From Salipiger abyssi (GTDB lineage Bacteria > Pseudomonadota > Alphaproteobacteria > Rhodobacterales > Rhodobacteraceae): a stretch of DNA of 64,000 bases. The stretch is taken from contig NZ_JAEKIS010000006.1 in NCBI RefSeq assembly GCF_017311415.1, forward strand, positions 62,001 through 126,000. The letters run 5' to 3'. The translations under genes were made by a program, and so were the position numbers. Within the stretch, counting starts at the first letter, position 1. Each line of letters starts with the position of its first letter. Below are positions 51,118 through 59,900 of this stretch, piece after piece. The notes below the pieces were generated by a model, which worked only from the letters and a program-made list of their open reading frames with translations, made no database searches and was not told the DNA's origin.

Positions 51118-52452
51118 TCAAACCACAAGCGCACGGGCCAGCGCCTCCTGCCGCGCCAGCGTCGCGCCCATATCAATCGCTGTAAGCTGCCCGTCGCGCA
51201 CCACCTGCCGCCCCTCGACAAAGAGATGCCGCACCCTTTGCGGGCCGGCCAGCAGCAGCGCCGCCTTGTCCCAGCTGCCCGCACTCTCGACACCGGTCAC
51301 GTCCCAGAGCGCCAGATCGGCGCGCTTGCCAAGCGCGATCTGGCCGCAATCGTGCCGGCCCAGCACCTCGGCGCCGCCCCGCGTCGCAAGCCGCAGCGCC
51401 TCGCGCGCACTCATCGCATCGGCGCCGCGCGTGACCCGCTGCAACAGCATCGCCTGCCGCGCCTCGGCCATCAGGTTCGAACTGTCATTGCTGGCAGAAC
51501 CGTCGACACCCAGCCCCACCGGAACACCCGCATCCACCATCGCCCGAACCGGCGCGATGCCCGATCCGAGCCGGCAGTTCGAGCAGGGGCAATGCGCCAC
51601 TCCGGTGCGGGATTTTGCAAAGAGATCAATCTCCTGTCCATCGAGCTTCACGCAGTGCGCGTGCCAGACATCGGGGCCGGTCCAGCCCAGCTCCTCGGCA
51701 TATTGCCCGGGCCGGCAGCCGAACTGCGCCTGACTATAGGCGATATCCTCGTCGTTCTCAGCCAGATGGGTGTGCAGCATCACCCCCTTGTCGCGCGCCA
51801 GAAGCGCCGAGTCGCGCATCAGCTCGCGGCTCACGGAGAAGGGCGAACAGGGCGCGACGCCGACGCGGATCATGGCGCCCTCGGACGGGTCGTGAAAGGC
51901 GTCTATGACGCGGATACAATCCTCCAGGATCGCCGCCTCACCCTCCACCAGCGCGTCCGGCGGCAGGCCTCCGTCGCTCTCGCCAATGCTCATCGCACCG
52001 CGCGTGGCGTGAAAACGCAACCCGATCTCCAGCGCCGCGTCGATGGTGTCGTCGAGCCGCGCGCCGTTGGGGTAGAGGTAGAGATGATCCGAGGTCAGCG
52101 TACAGCCGCTGAGCGCCAGTTCCGCCAGCCCGGTCAGCGCCGAGATCCGCATCTCCTCCGGCCCGAACCGCGCCCAGATCGGATAGAGCGTCTGGAGCCA
52201 GCCGAAGAGCAGCGCATCCTGCCCGCCGGGCACCGCGCGGGTCAGGGTCTGGTAAAGATGGTGATGGGTGTTCACCAGCCCCGGCGTCACGACGCAGCCG
52301 CCCGCCTCGACGATCTCGCCCTGCGTCGTCAGCCCCTGCCCGATCTCGGCGATAACCCCGTCGCGCAGCCGCAGATCGGCGCCGACCAGTTCGTGGCCCG
52401 CATCGTCCATCGTCAGGATGCTATGAGCGTTGCGGATCAGCGTTTCCGTCAT
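51118..52452 (-). CDS. 8-oxoguanine deaminase (amidohydrolase)
   Basis: This 444-residue zinc amidohydrolase of the Atz/Trz group has NTHHHLYQTLTRA, MLHTHLAENDED, WHAHCVKLDGQE, HCPCSNCRLGSG and GVDGSASNDSSNLM. The last two motifs match 8-oxoguanine deaminases, which turn 8-oxoguanine into urate. Hydroxyatrazine hydrolase-like activity is the alternative. ATG 52452 has TTGGAG upstream. Together with guaD it suggests purine base salvage or detoxification. Confidence 0.87.
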   Translation of the reverse strand: MTETLIRNAHSILTMDDAGHELVGADLRLRDGVIAEIGQGLTTQGEIVEAGGCVVTPGLVNTHHHLYQTLTRAVPGGQDALLFGWLQTLYPIWARFGPEEMRISALTGLAELALSGCTLTSDHLYLYPNGARLDDTIDAALEIGLRFHATRGAMSIGESDGGLPPDALVEGEAAILEDCIRVIDAFHDPSEGAMIRVGVAPCSPFSVSRELMRDSALLARDKGVMLHTHLAENDEDIAYSQAQFGCRPGQYAEELGWTGPDVWHAHCVKLDGQEIDLFAKSRTGVAHCPCSNCRLGSGIAPVRAMVDAGVPVGLGVDGSASNDSSNLMAEARQAMLLQRVTRGADAMSAREALRLATRGGAEVLGRHDCGQIALGKRADLALWDVTGVESAGSWDKAALLLAGPQRVRHLFVEGRQVVRDGQLTAIDMGATLARQEALARALVV

Positions 52453-52569
52453 GGCGAAGGCTCCAAGGGTAACGACGTCAGCGTGACCGGTCGCGCAGCG
52501 AAAGAAAAGACCCGGCCAATGCGCGCGCCGGCGAAAATCCTCCCATTGCCCGGCAGGCGGCAATACCAG

Positions 52570-52594
52570 CGTAGGGTGGGCAATCCTGCCCACC
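52570..52594. repeat. GGTGGGC-hairpin element after hisN
   Basis: CGTAGGGTGGGC-AATCCT-GCCCACC lies 12 nt from the hisN stop on its 3' side; same orientation relative to the gene as at 11682, 29833 and 50054. Confidence 0.75.
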
Positions 52595-52606
52595 GCCCGC
52601 TGCGCC

Positions 52607-53410
52607 TCAGGCGCCTGCCAGCACCGCCAGCGCATCTGCGTGTAGCTCGGCATTCGCCGCCGCCACTGCGCGCCCGCCCGCATGGACCGGGCCGCCCTCC
52701 CAATTGGTGACGATGCCGCCCGCCGCCTCGATCACCGCAATCGGCGCCTGGATGTCATAGGGGTGCAGCCCGGCCTCGATCACCAGATCGATCTGCCCCG
52801 CCGCGAGCAGCGCATAGGCATAGCAATCCATGCCGTAGCGCGTGAGCCGCGCGCGGTCTTTCACGCGCTCGAAGGCGAGCCGGTCGGCCTCGGTGCCGAC
52901 CTCGGGAAAGGTGGTGAAAAGGATCGCCTGATCGAGCCCGCGCGGTGGGCGCGTGGCGAGCGCAGACGCGCCCAGCGGGCCCGTCATCTCGGCGCGCCCG
53001 AGCCCGCCGCAAAAGCGCTCGCCGGTATAGGGCTGGTCGATGATGCCGAGGCGCGGGCCGGTCTCGTCCGATAGCGCCGCCAGCACGCCCCAGGTGGGCG
53101 TACCGCTGAGAAAGCCACGGGTGCCGTCAATGGGATCGAGCACCCAGGTCAGCCCGGTGCTGCCGCTGCTGCTGCCGAGCTCTTCGCCAAGAATACCGTC
53201 CTGCGGCCGGCGCTCTGCAAGCACCGCGCGCATGGCAGCCTCGGCGGCGCGGTCGGCAACGGTGACCGGATCGAACCCGTCTTCTAGCTTGTTTTCAGCG
53301 TTCAGGGTGCGGGACCGGAAATGCGGCAGAATCGCCGCGCGCGCCGCATCCGTCAGCGCGTGCGCCGTGTCCCAAAGTTCGTTTGCCAGCCCCGTCGAAA
53401 TCTCGGCCAT
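52607..53410 (-). CDS. hisN: Histidinol-phosphatase, inositol monophosphatase family
   Basis: This 267-residue Mg-dependent phosphatase has GILGEELG, WVLDPIDGTRGFLSG and DIQAPIAVIEAAGG, the IMPase metal site. The order and the GTRGF loop match HisN-type histidinol-phosphatases of alphaproteobacteria. It dephosphorylates L-histidinol phosphate in histidine synthesis. Other IMPase substrates are possible. Confidence 0.88.
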   Translation of the reverse strand: MAEISTGLANELWDTAHALTDAARAAILPHFRSRTLNAENKLEDGFDPVTVADRAAEAAMRAVLAERRPQDGILGEELGSSSGSTGLTWVLDPIDGTRGFLSGTPTWGVLAALSDETGPRLGIIDQPYTGERFCGGLGRAEMTGPLGASALATRPPRGLDQAILFTTFPEVGTEADRLAFERVKDRARLTRYGMDCYAYALLAAGQIDLVIEAGLHPYDIQAPIAVIEAAGGIVTNWEGGPVHAGGRAVAAANAELHADALAVLAGA

Positions 53411-53465
53411 TGCGCCCCCTCCACCTGTCGGTCCTGCGACCGCCTAGCGCAGCAGGGGCAAAGGC

Positions 53466-53855
53466 TCAAGCGACGTCGGAAAGAACCCGCGCCAGCTCGA
53501 ACAGGCGGCGGCGCTGATTTTCGGGGATCGCGTAGTAGGAGCGCACCAGGTCGAGCGCCTCCTTGTCGCCGAGAATGTCGGCGGGCATCGCGGCGGCGGG
53601 TGCGGCGGGCGCATCCTCGACCGCGGCATCCTGCTCGTTTTCGAGCCCTTCGAAGAAGAAACTCACCGGCACGTCGAGCGCGTCGGCGATATCCCAGAGC
53701 CGGGAGGCGCTGACGCGGTTCGCGCCGGTTTCGTATTTCTGGATTTGCTGGAACTTGATCCCGACATGTTCGGCAAGCTGCTGCTGGGTCATGCCCACCA
53801 GCCATCGGCGGTGGCGGATGCGTTTGCCCACATGGACGTCGACGGGATGCGTCAT
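53466..53855 (-). CDS. XRE-family helix-turn-helix regulator
   Basis: This 129-residue regulator has a Cro/C1 HTH at 12-65 (RRWLVGMTQQQLAEHVGIKFQQIQKYETG, SRLWDIADALDVPVSFFFEG), an Ala/acidic linker, and a C-terminal DLVRSYYAIPENQRRRLFELARVL helix typical of an alphaproteobacterial subgroup. Target genes unknown. It has a 297-bp AT-richer upstream region. Confidence 0.9.
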   Translation of the reverse strand: MTHPVDVHVGKRIRHRRWLVGMTQQQLAEHVGIKFQQIQKYETGANRVSASRLWDIADALDVPVSFFFEGLENEQDAAVEDAPAAPAAAMPADILGDKEALDLVRSYYAIPENQRRRLFELARVLSDVA

Positions 53856-54152
53856 CGGATGTTCCTTCTACCACACCCCGCGCAGGGGGCGACTATTTCT
53901 CCACGCGCCACGAAGCGCACCTTCTCCGAACGCGCGACCCACACGATCGAGAACCCGTTTTCCCGGCTGACGCGACGCTACATCGGGTTAACGAGCAAAA
54001 TCAAGTATTTTGCGCCCCTAGCGATAAACAGGGTTAATTACATGCACCCCGCGGTTGCAAAGGTTAACAAATCGTTAGAAAATTTTGCCTTGACCGTGGG
54101 AATTGGTTCCATGCCGGAATAAAACCCAGCCGCTGCCGATTGCCGAGGAATA
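53856..54152. promoter_or_regulatory. Divergent control region between XRE gene and quinone oxidoreductase
   Basis: 297 bp without a convincing gene. GGTTAAC/T occurs three times in the same direction (53986-53992, 54032-54038, 54062-54068). TTAA-N7-TTAG at 54064-54078 is one mismatch from the CtrA half-site pair TTAA-N7-TTAA. A 26-codon open frame (54042-54122) lacks a ribosome binding site. Confidence 0.4.
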
Positions 54153-55121
54153 ATGATGCGCGCCCTTCATCTAACATCGCATGAGTCGCCCCCCGCCTTC
54201 ACAGATCTGCCGGAGGAAACGCCCGGGCCGGGTCAGATCGGCCTGCGCATTTCCGCCTGCGGACTGAACTTCGCCGACCTGCTGATGATGACGGGAAAGT
54301 ACCAGGACACGCCCGCCCTGCCGTTCACGCTCGGACTGGAGGTGGCCGGCACGGTCGAAGTGCTCGGCGACGGCGTCACCGGGCTCGCGCCGGGCGACCG
54401 GGTGGCGGTCTATGGCGGTCATGGCGGGATCGCGGAATATGGGGTTTTCGACGCCACGCGCGCGGTCAGGATGCCCGCCAGCATGACGCCAGAGGACGCG
54501 GCGGCCTTTCAGATCGCCTATGGCACCAGCCATCTGGCACTCGGTCACCGGGCGCGGCTGCAACCGGGCGAGACGCTGCTGGTACTGGGTGCCGCCGGCG
54601 GGGTCGGGCTGACGGCGGTGGAGATCGGCAAGCTCATGGGCGCCACGGTGATCGCCTGCGCGCGCGGGCCGGAAAAGCTCGAGATCGCGCGGCAGGCCGG
54701 GGCCGATCATCTGATCGACGCCAAGACCGACGATATCCGCGCGGCGGTGAAGGCGCTCGGCGGCGCGGATGTGGTCTATGACGCGGTGGGCGGCGCGCAG
54801 TTCGAAGCCGCCTTCCGCGCCTGCAAGCCCGAGGCGCGGCTGCTGAGCATCGGCTTTGCCAGCGGCGATGTGCCGCAGATCAAGGCCAACCACCTGATGG
54901 TCAAGAACCTCACGGTGATGGGGCTTTACTGGGGCGGCTACCTGACCTTCGCCCCCGAGCTGCTGACAGGCTCGCTGGCAGAGCTCTTTACCTGGTACGA
55001 AGAGGGGCGGATCAAGCCCCATATCAGCCATGTGCTGCCGCTCGCGCGCGCCGAAGAGGGGCTGGAGCTGCTGCGCAGCCGCAAATCCACCGGCAAGGTG
55101 GTGATCCGCATTCCCGAATAG
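54153..55121 (+). CDS. NADPH:quinone oxidoreductase-like zinc-free alcohol dehydrogenase family protein
   Basis: This 322-residue MDR protein has the N-terminal catalytic fold (CGLNFADLLMMTGKYQ, LGLEVAGTVEVLG) and the Rossmann motif VLGAAGGVGLTAVEIGK. No structural or catalytic zinc cysteines are present, as in QOR enzymes. It reduces quinones or enones with NADPH. GAGGAATA precedes ATG ATG; the second ATG (54156) is equally possible. Substrate unknown. Confidence 0.9.
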   Translation: MMRALHLTSHESPPAFTDLPEETPGPGQIGLRISACGLNFADLLMMTGKYQDTPALPFTLGLEVAGTVEVLGDGVTGLAPGDRVAVYGGHGGIAEYGVFDATRAVRMPASMTPEDAAAFQIAYGTSHLALGHRARLQPGETLLVLGAAGGVGLTAVEIGKLMGATVIACARGPEKLEIARQAGADHLIDAKTDDIRAAVKALGGADVVYDAVGGAQFEAAFRACKPEARLLSIGFASGDVPQIKANHLMVKNLTVMGLYWGGYLTFAPELLTGSLAELFTWYEEGRIKPHISHVLPLARAEEGLELLRSRKSTGKVVIRIPE

Positions 55122-55136
55122 CCCGGCGCGCGCCGC

Positions 55137-55847
55137 TCAGCGCAGCAGAAGCGGCTCGGCCATCCAGGTCCGGATCGCGGCGCTCACCGCGTCCGGCGCC
55201 TCCAGCGGCGGTAGGTGCCCCGCCTCCTCGATCACAGCGAGCCGGGCGCCGGGGATGAGCTCGGCGAGAAAGGCCTGGCGCTTGACCGGGTAGAGCTGGT
55301 CATGGGCACCGCAGAGCACCGTCACCGGCACGCGCATTTTGCGCAGCGCGCTCTGCTGGTCGCGGCGTCGTTGCAGCACGCGGATCTGCCGCACGAACAC
55401 CTCCAGCCCGAGCCCGTCGGCCATATCCGAGAGCATGGCGAGGATCTCGCCCCGGTAGGGCCCGGGCGCGAGGCTGTCGGATGGAAAGAGCGCGCGCACC
55501 GCCTCGTCGAGCCGCCCGGCCCGTGCCTTGATGATCAGCGGATCGCGCTCCGCCGCCTGCTGCGGCGTCTCGGCCAGTGGCGTGGTGTTCATCAGCATCA
55601 GCCGCAACACCCGATCCGGCGCCCGCCGTTGCAGCTCCATCGCGACGATGCCGCCAAGCCCCAGCCCGGCCAGCGCAAAACGCTGCGGCAGCACATCGAG
55701 CAGCCCCGAGGCCACTTCCTCGACCCGTTCGCCGCCGGAGACCGGCGCCACCATCACCGCCATCTCGCGCGACAGATCGGCGATCTGCGGGCCAAAAACC
55801 CGCGCGTCGCACATCAGATCGGGCAGCAGGACGAGCGGTTCAGCCAT
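55137..55847 (-). CDS. Alpha/beta-hydrolase fold protein lacking the nucleophile serine
   Basis: This 236-residue protein has a standard alpha/beta hydrolase layout, with LPDLMCDARVFGPQI at the N-terminus, CGAHDQLYP (acid) and EEAGHLPPLEAP (His). At the nucleophile elbow it reads AGLGLGGIVAME, with Gly63 where Ser is expected. Hydrolysis by the usual triad should be impossible. It may be a binding protein, a lyase-type member or a relict. It is convergent with the quinone oxidoreductase gene, 15 bp apart. Confidence 0.82.
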   Translation of the reverse strand: MAEPLVLLPDLMCDARVFGPQIADLSREMAVMVAPVSGGERVEEVASGLLDVLPQRFALAGLGLGGIVAMELQRRAPDRVLRLMLMNTTPLAETPQQAAERDPLIIKARAGRLDEAVRALFPSDSLAPGPYRGEILAMLSDMADGLGLEVFVRQIRVLQRRRDQQSALRKMRVPVTVLCGAHDQLYPVKRQAFLAELIPGARLAVIEEAGHLPPLEAPDAVSAAIRTWMAEPLLLR

Positions 55848-55987
55848 GCCGCCCCGCGATACCGTCTTCCCGCCCCAGTAAGGCGCCCGACATGTCCTGC
55901 CCCGTTTTTCTGCTCTGCCTTGCGCGGAATCCTATCAGAGCGCACGGCGAGGAAAAGCGGGAAAGCGCCGAGGGCTGTGGAGCGGCG

Positions 55988-56977
55988 TTACTCCGCCGCG
56001 ACGGCCCGCGCGAGCGGGGCGGCGTGGCGCGGATCGTGGATCTGCATCCAGACCGCCGCCTCGTCATAGAGTGTCCATTCCCGGCGCAGGCCGGAGGGGC
56101 CGAATTCCGCGTGGCTGATCCCCATCACATGCACCTCCGCCCCTGTCGGGCGGCCAAAGGCGCCCCAGCCGCTGTGCCGCCCGCTCAGCGACCAGCGCAG
56201 CGCGGCGCGTGGCGGCAGAAGCCGGTCCTCGCGCCCGATGCGGTGATGGATGACGAAGCGCGCATCGGGAAAAGCCGCGCGCAGCCCGAACCAGAAGCGC
56301 TCCGCCCCGGCCGGCCCCTGCGCCGCCACGCCGCCGGGATAGGCAAGCCGCGCCGCCGGATCGTATTGCGCCGGGATCTCGGAGAAGCCAGCCGCCATGA
56401 TCCGCTCGAGCAGCGCGGCAAAGGCCATGCCCCAGTGATTGCCGTTGCCCTGACCGGTATAGGGGCCGGGCTGGTCGATACCGGGATGGAACGGCCCGCC
56501 CTCGGGATCCAGCCAGGCGGCGCGCTCGCGCGCCCAGTCGGAGACGCGCAGCCCGAGCTGGCGCAGGATCGCGCCGCTGTCGCGCAATGCCCAGATCTCG
56601 CTGATCCGCCCATCCTTGGCATAGATATCGGCCATGGCGCGAAACCGCAGCCGCCGCCCGCTCGGCGCCCCGAAGGCGCCGGCACCGTCATGGCTGCCCT
56701 GCATCAGCAGCCGCTGCGATCCCAGCAAACCAATCCGCGGCGCGCCGGAGCAGATCGCATCCTCCGCCCGCACCGCGAGATCGGGCAGCGCCGCCAGCAG
56801 CTCCACCGCCTCGGCGCGGATCGCGCCGGCGCCAAAGCCCATGGCCTGTGCCTGCCGGTGAATGAGCTGCGGATGGCAGATGCCTACCAGCCCGGCATCG
56901 AGCGCCCGCTCGGTCCAGAGCGTCTCTGCCATGGCGCGCAGAAACGCCGGGTAGTCCTCACCGTGCTGTCCCTGCAT
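55988..56977 (-). CDS. Double SnoaL-like (NTF2-fold) protein
   Basis: This 329-residue protein appears to contain two SnoaL/NTF2-type halves: one around EMADIYA-type strand RFRAMADIYAKDGRISEIWALRD (about 110-140) and one around VHVMGISHAEFGPSGLRREWTLYDE (about 275-310). SnoaL folds act in polyketide cyclisation or ester hydrolysis but often have unknown roles. ATG 56977 has GGAGGAGG at optimal spacing; ATG 57013 is in frame but lacks a site. Confidence 0.75.
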   Translation of the reverse strand: MQGQHGEDYPAFLRAMAETLWTERALDAGLVGICHPQLIHRQAQAMGFGAGAIRAEAVELLAALPDLAVRAEDAICSGAPRIGLLGSQRLLMQGSHDGAGAFGAPSGRRLRFRAMADIYAKDGRISEIWALRDSGAILRQLGLRVSDWARERAAWLDPEGGPFHPGIDQPGPYTGQGNGNHWGMAFAALLERIMAAGFSEIPAQYDPAARLAYPGGVAAQGPAGAERFWFGLRAAFPDARFVIHHRIGREDRLLPPRAALRWSLSGRHSGWGAFGRPTGAEVHVMGISHAEFGPSGLRREWTLYDEAAVWMQIHDPRHAAPLARAVAAE

Positions 56978-57045
56978 CGCGCCCTCCTCCATGACTGGCG
57001 CGGTCAGTGTCATCCGGGAATGGTTAGCAAAGCGTTTCCGGCGCT

Positions 57046-57483
57046 CTAGGCCTCGCCGTAGCCGTTCCAGCGAAACGCTCCGTCCTCCTCGCGCAGCGGC
57101 GAAAACGGATTGTGGGCGATTTCCCAGATATGGCCCTCGGGATCGGCGAAATAACCGTGATAGCCGCCCCAGAAGACCTCCTGCGCCGGCTTCAGGATGC
57201 GCGCTCCCGCCGCCTCGGCGCGGCTCAGCAGCGCGTCGACCTCCTCGCGGCTGCGCAGATTGTGTGCCAGCGTCAGCGCGCCGTGGCCGAGCTCTTCGAC
57301 TGGCACACCGATATCCTCCGCCAGCGCATGCAGCGGGTAGAGCCCCAGCGTCTGGCCCAGCAGGTCAAAGGCGATCACCCCGTCGGGGCTGTCAGCGCGG
57401 ACCCAGCCCAGCGCCTCGTAAAACGCCGTCGCGCGCGCCATGTCGCGCGCGCCCAGCGTGATCAGGCTTACTCTCGGCTCCAT
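57046..57483 (-). CDS. VOC/glyoxalase-family protein
   Basis: This 145-residue protein has two beta-alpha-beta-beta-beta repeats: SLITLGARDMARATAFYEALGW and later YFADPEGHIWEIAHNP, the latter giving a metal-type Glu. Members include lyases, dioxygenases and resistance proteins. It is 9 bp downstream of the histidine-phosphatase-fold gene and 68 bp upstream of the SnoaL gene. Substrate unknown. Confidence 0.88.
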   Translation of the reverse strand: MEPRVSLITLGARDMARATAFYEALGWVRADSPDGVIAFDLLGQTLGLYPLHALAEDIGVPVEELGHGALTLAHNLRSREEVDALLSRAEAAGARILKPAQEVFWGGYHGYFADPEGHIWEIAHNPFSPLREEDGAFRWNGYGEA

Positions 57484-57492
57484 TGCATCCTC

Positions 57493-58083
57493 CTAGCGTT
57501 CGTCCCACGCCACCTGTTCCATCGGCACCCAGCCCTCGACCAGCCGCCAGCCCGGCAGCGCAATACGCAGCACATTGCCGCCGCGCGCCCGCTGATCGTG
57601 AATGCGCGAGATTTCCGCCCCCAACAGATGTGCCCGCAGCAGCGCGCCGACCCCGCCATGGGCGATCACAGCGACATCGCCCTCGCGGTCCCGCTCGCGC
57701 GCCTCGATCTCGTGCAGCGCCGCAACTATGCGCGCTTGCGCATCCACCGCGCGCTCCCAGCCGCGCACACTTTCCTGCGGTCGGGCAAAGAACGCATCCG
57801 CCATCGCTTCGAATTCCGGCCCGGGTAGATAACCCGTGGCGGATCGGTCGTTTTCATGCAAAATTTCAATAACCTGCGGGGTGACTTCGATGCATTTCTC
57901 TAGAATATCGGCGCCGTCGCGCGCCTTGCGCTCGCCGCTGCAATAGATCGCCGTCACGCCCGTGCAACGCTCCGAAAACGCCTCGTGTCGCGCTCGGCCC
58001 TTGTCGGAGAGGCCCCAGTCCGGCACCGGCACGCCCGGGTCGATCTGCACCTCCGCATGGGAGATAAAAAGCAGCTCCTTCAT
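57493..58083 (-). CDS. Histidine phosphatase-fold protein with altered RHG motif
   Basis: This 196-residue protein of the phosphoglycerate-mutase superfamily begins KELLFISHAEVQIDP, so the usual R-H-G is S8-H9-A10. The phosphorylatable His remains but the preceding Arg is Ser. The second catalytic His is in VIAHGGVGALL. GLSDKGRARHEAF and YCSGERKARDGADIL fit the fold. It may be a divergent phosphatase or an inactive relative. Its start overlaps the upstream hydrolase stop (ATGA). Confidence 0.82.
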   Translation of the reverse strand: MKELLFISHAEVQIDPGVPVPDWGLSDKGRARHEAFSERCTGVTAIYCSGERKARDGADILEKCIEVTPQVIEILHENDRSATGYLPGPEFEAMADAFFARPQESVRGWERAVDAQARIVAALHEIEARERDREGDVAVIAHGGVGALLRAHLLGAEISRIHDQRARGGNVLRIALPGWRLVEGWVPMEQVAWDER

Positions 58084-58820
58084 CCGCCGATCTCCGCAAT
58101 CGCCGCCTCGATCATCGCCAGATTGTCGGGCTCGGAAAAGCGGTGATCGGCGCCCTTCACGAAGCTCAGCCGCAGATCCGGGCTGTCGATATGATCGAAA
58201 AGCCGCAGCGCGGTCTCGCGGGTCACCGCCTCGTCGGCGCTGCCCTGCATCAGACGCACCGGGAAGGGCATGGGCAGCGGCGCGCGCAGCACCAGATTTT
58301 CACGCCCGTCCTCGATCAGCCGCCGCGTCACCGCATAGGGATCGCCATAGGCGGAGGGCAGATAGGTCACGCCCTCCTCCATCACCTTGCGGCGCTCCTC
58401 GTCCGAGAAGCCGGCCCAGAACCCGTCCTCGGTGAAATCCGGCGCCGCGGCAATGCCGACAAAGCCCGCGACGCGCCCGGCCAGCCGCTGCGTCAGCAGG
58501 CTGCCGATCCAGCCGCCCATGGAAGAGCCCACCAGCAGCAGCGGCCCCTCGGTCGCCGCCTCGATCACCGCCTGCGCATCCGCCGCCCAGTCGCCGATGC
58601 AGCCCTCTTCGAACACTCCGCCCGATTGCCCGTGGCCGGAATAATCCAGCCGCAGATAGGCCCGCGCGCGCGCCTTCGCCCAAGCTTCCAGATGCACCGC
58701 TTTGGTGCCCTCCATGTCGGATTTGTAGCCCGAGAGGAACACTACGGTCGGACCGTCTCCGGGCGTGTGGGCATAGGCGAGGCGGGCATTCGGCCCGTCG
58801 AGATAGGCGGTGTCGGCCAT
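58080..58820 (-). CDS. Alpha/beta hydrolase (ABHD10-like)
   Basis: This 246-residue serine hydrolase has the intact elbow GSSMGGW, YSGHGQSGG after LSGYKSDMEGTKAVHLE and a terminal GADHRFSEP supplying His. The pattern LSGYKSDMEG is shared with the ABHD10/acyl-protein thioesterase-like group. It may cleave acyl or glucuronide esters. AAGGAG precedes ATG 58820. First gene of a unit with the histidine-phosphatase-fold and VOC genes. Confidence 0.87.
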   Translation of the reverse strand: MADTAYLDGPNARLAYAHTPGDGPTVVFLSGYKSDMEGTKAVHLEAWAKARARAYLRLDYSGHGQSGGVFEEGCIGDWAADAQAVIEAATEGPLLLVGSSMGGWIGSLLTQRLAGRVAGFVGIAAAPDFTEDGFWAGFSDEERRKVMEEGVTYLPSAYGDPYAVTRRLIEDGRENLVLRAPLPMPFPVRLMQGSADEAVTRETALRLFDHIDSPDLRLSFVKGADHRFSEPDNLAMIEAAIAEIGG

Positions 58821-58916
58821 GGCGGAGGGCTCCTTCGTCGCTTGGCGCGACTGTGCCCCCGCACCGCCTAAAGATGCAACCGGGTTTCGCCGCCCCCCGC
58901 CACCGGCGACGCAAAA

Positions 58917-58945
58917 CGGCCCGGGAGCGCGCGTCTCCCGGGCCG
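58917..58945 (-). terminator. Terminator of yebC
   Basis: CGGCCCGGGAG / CTCCCGGGCCG: 11-bp stem, 7-nt loop, 29 bp after the yebC stop, followed by TTTTG on the minus strand. Confidence 0.8.
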
Positions 58946-58973
58946 TCATGTCCGTGTCGTCACAAGCGCCCGC

Positions 58974-59714
58974 TCAGAGCTGCGCCATGACCTCGTCGGA
59001 GGCTTCGAAATTGGTGGTGACGCGCTGTACGTCATCGTCGTCCTCGAGCGCATCGACCAGTTTCATCAGCGTCTGCATGGCGTCGAGATCGAGCTCGGTG
59101 GTGGTACCCGGCTTCCAGATCAGCTTGGTGCTTTCGGATTCGCCGAGTTCGGCCTCGAGCGCGTTGGAGACCTCGTTCAGATCGGTATCGGCGCAATAGA
59201 TGACATGGCCGTCCTCGGAGCTTTCCACATCCTCGGCACCGGCCTCGATCGCCGCCATCATGACGGTGTCGGCATCGCCCGCATCCGCCGGGTAGACGAT
59301 CTCGCCCTTGCGCTCGAACATGAAGGCCACCGAGCCGGTCTCGCCGAGATTGCCGCCGTTCTTGGTGAAGGTCGAGCGCACGTTGGAGGCGGTGCGGTTG
59401 CGGTTGTCGGTCATCGCCTCGACGATCACCGCCACGCCATTGGGGCCATACCCCTCATAGCGGATCTCTTCGTAATTGTCGCCCTCGCCGCCGGACGCCT
59501 TCTTGATGGCGCGCTCGATATTGTCCTTGGGCATGGACTGGCTCTTGGCTTCCTTGATGGCAAGCCGCAGACGCGGGTTCTTGTCGGGATCGGGGTCGCC
59601 CATTTTGGCGGCGACGGTGATCTCCTTGGAGAATTTCGAGAAGAGCTTCGCCCGGACCGCGTCCTGACGGCCCTTGCGGTGCTGGATGTTTGCCCATTTG
59701 GAATGGCCGGCCAT
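58974..59714 (-). CDS. YebC/PmpR-family DNA-binding/translation-associated protein
   Basis: This 246-residue protein starts [19 protein letters not shown] and includes [23 protein letters not shown], both absolute family marks. YebC proteins act as regulators and, in recent work, as helpers for translation of proline-rich stretches; the role here is by family only. Its promoter region (59715-59900) holds a GAAAGATGAA repeat. Confidence 0.95.
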   Translation of the reverse strand: MAGHSKWANIQHRKGRQDAVRAKLFSKFSKEITVAAKMGDPDPDKNPRLRLAIKEAKSQSMPKDNIERAIKKASGGEGDNYEEIRYEGYGPNGVAVIVEAMTDNRNRTASNVRSTFTKNGGNLGETGSVAFMFERKGEIVYPADAGDADTVMMAAIEAGAEDVESSEDGHVIYCADTDLNEVSNALEAELGESESTKLIWKPGTTTELDLDAMQTLMKLVDALEDDDDVQRVTTNFEASDEVMAQL

Positions 59715-59813
59715 GGTGCCTCTTGCCTCGTCGGAAAACTTCGGAATATCGCACCGCGCTATAGCCCAGAGCGTGGCTCTGCCGCAAGCCCGTCCGGCCC
59801 CGCCGCGCCCGGC

Positions 59814-59838
59814 CTTTCATCTTTCCGGCAAATACTCC
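59814..59838 (-). repeat. GGAGTATTT..GAAAGATGAA element
   Basis: Inverted copy of the dispersed element (reads CTTTCATCTTTCC.. on plus), between the divergent yebC and amidotransferase genes. Confidence 0.65.
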
Positions 59839-59900
59839 TGCCTGCGCGCGCCACGAGCGCCCCCTTCCCCGAGGCGCGCAACCGGGGTAAAGCCGCCTGC

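Noticed and set aside
54042-54122. 26-codon frame starting MHPAVAKVNKSLENF
   Set aside because: No ribosome binding site and lies inside a probable promoter region; may be chance.
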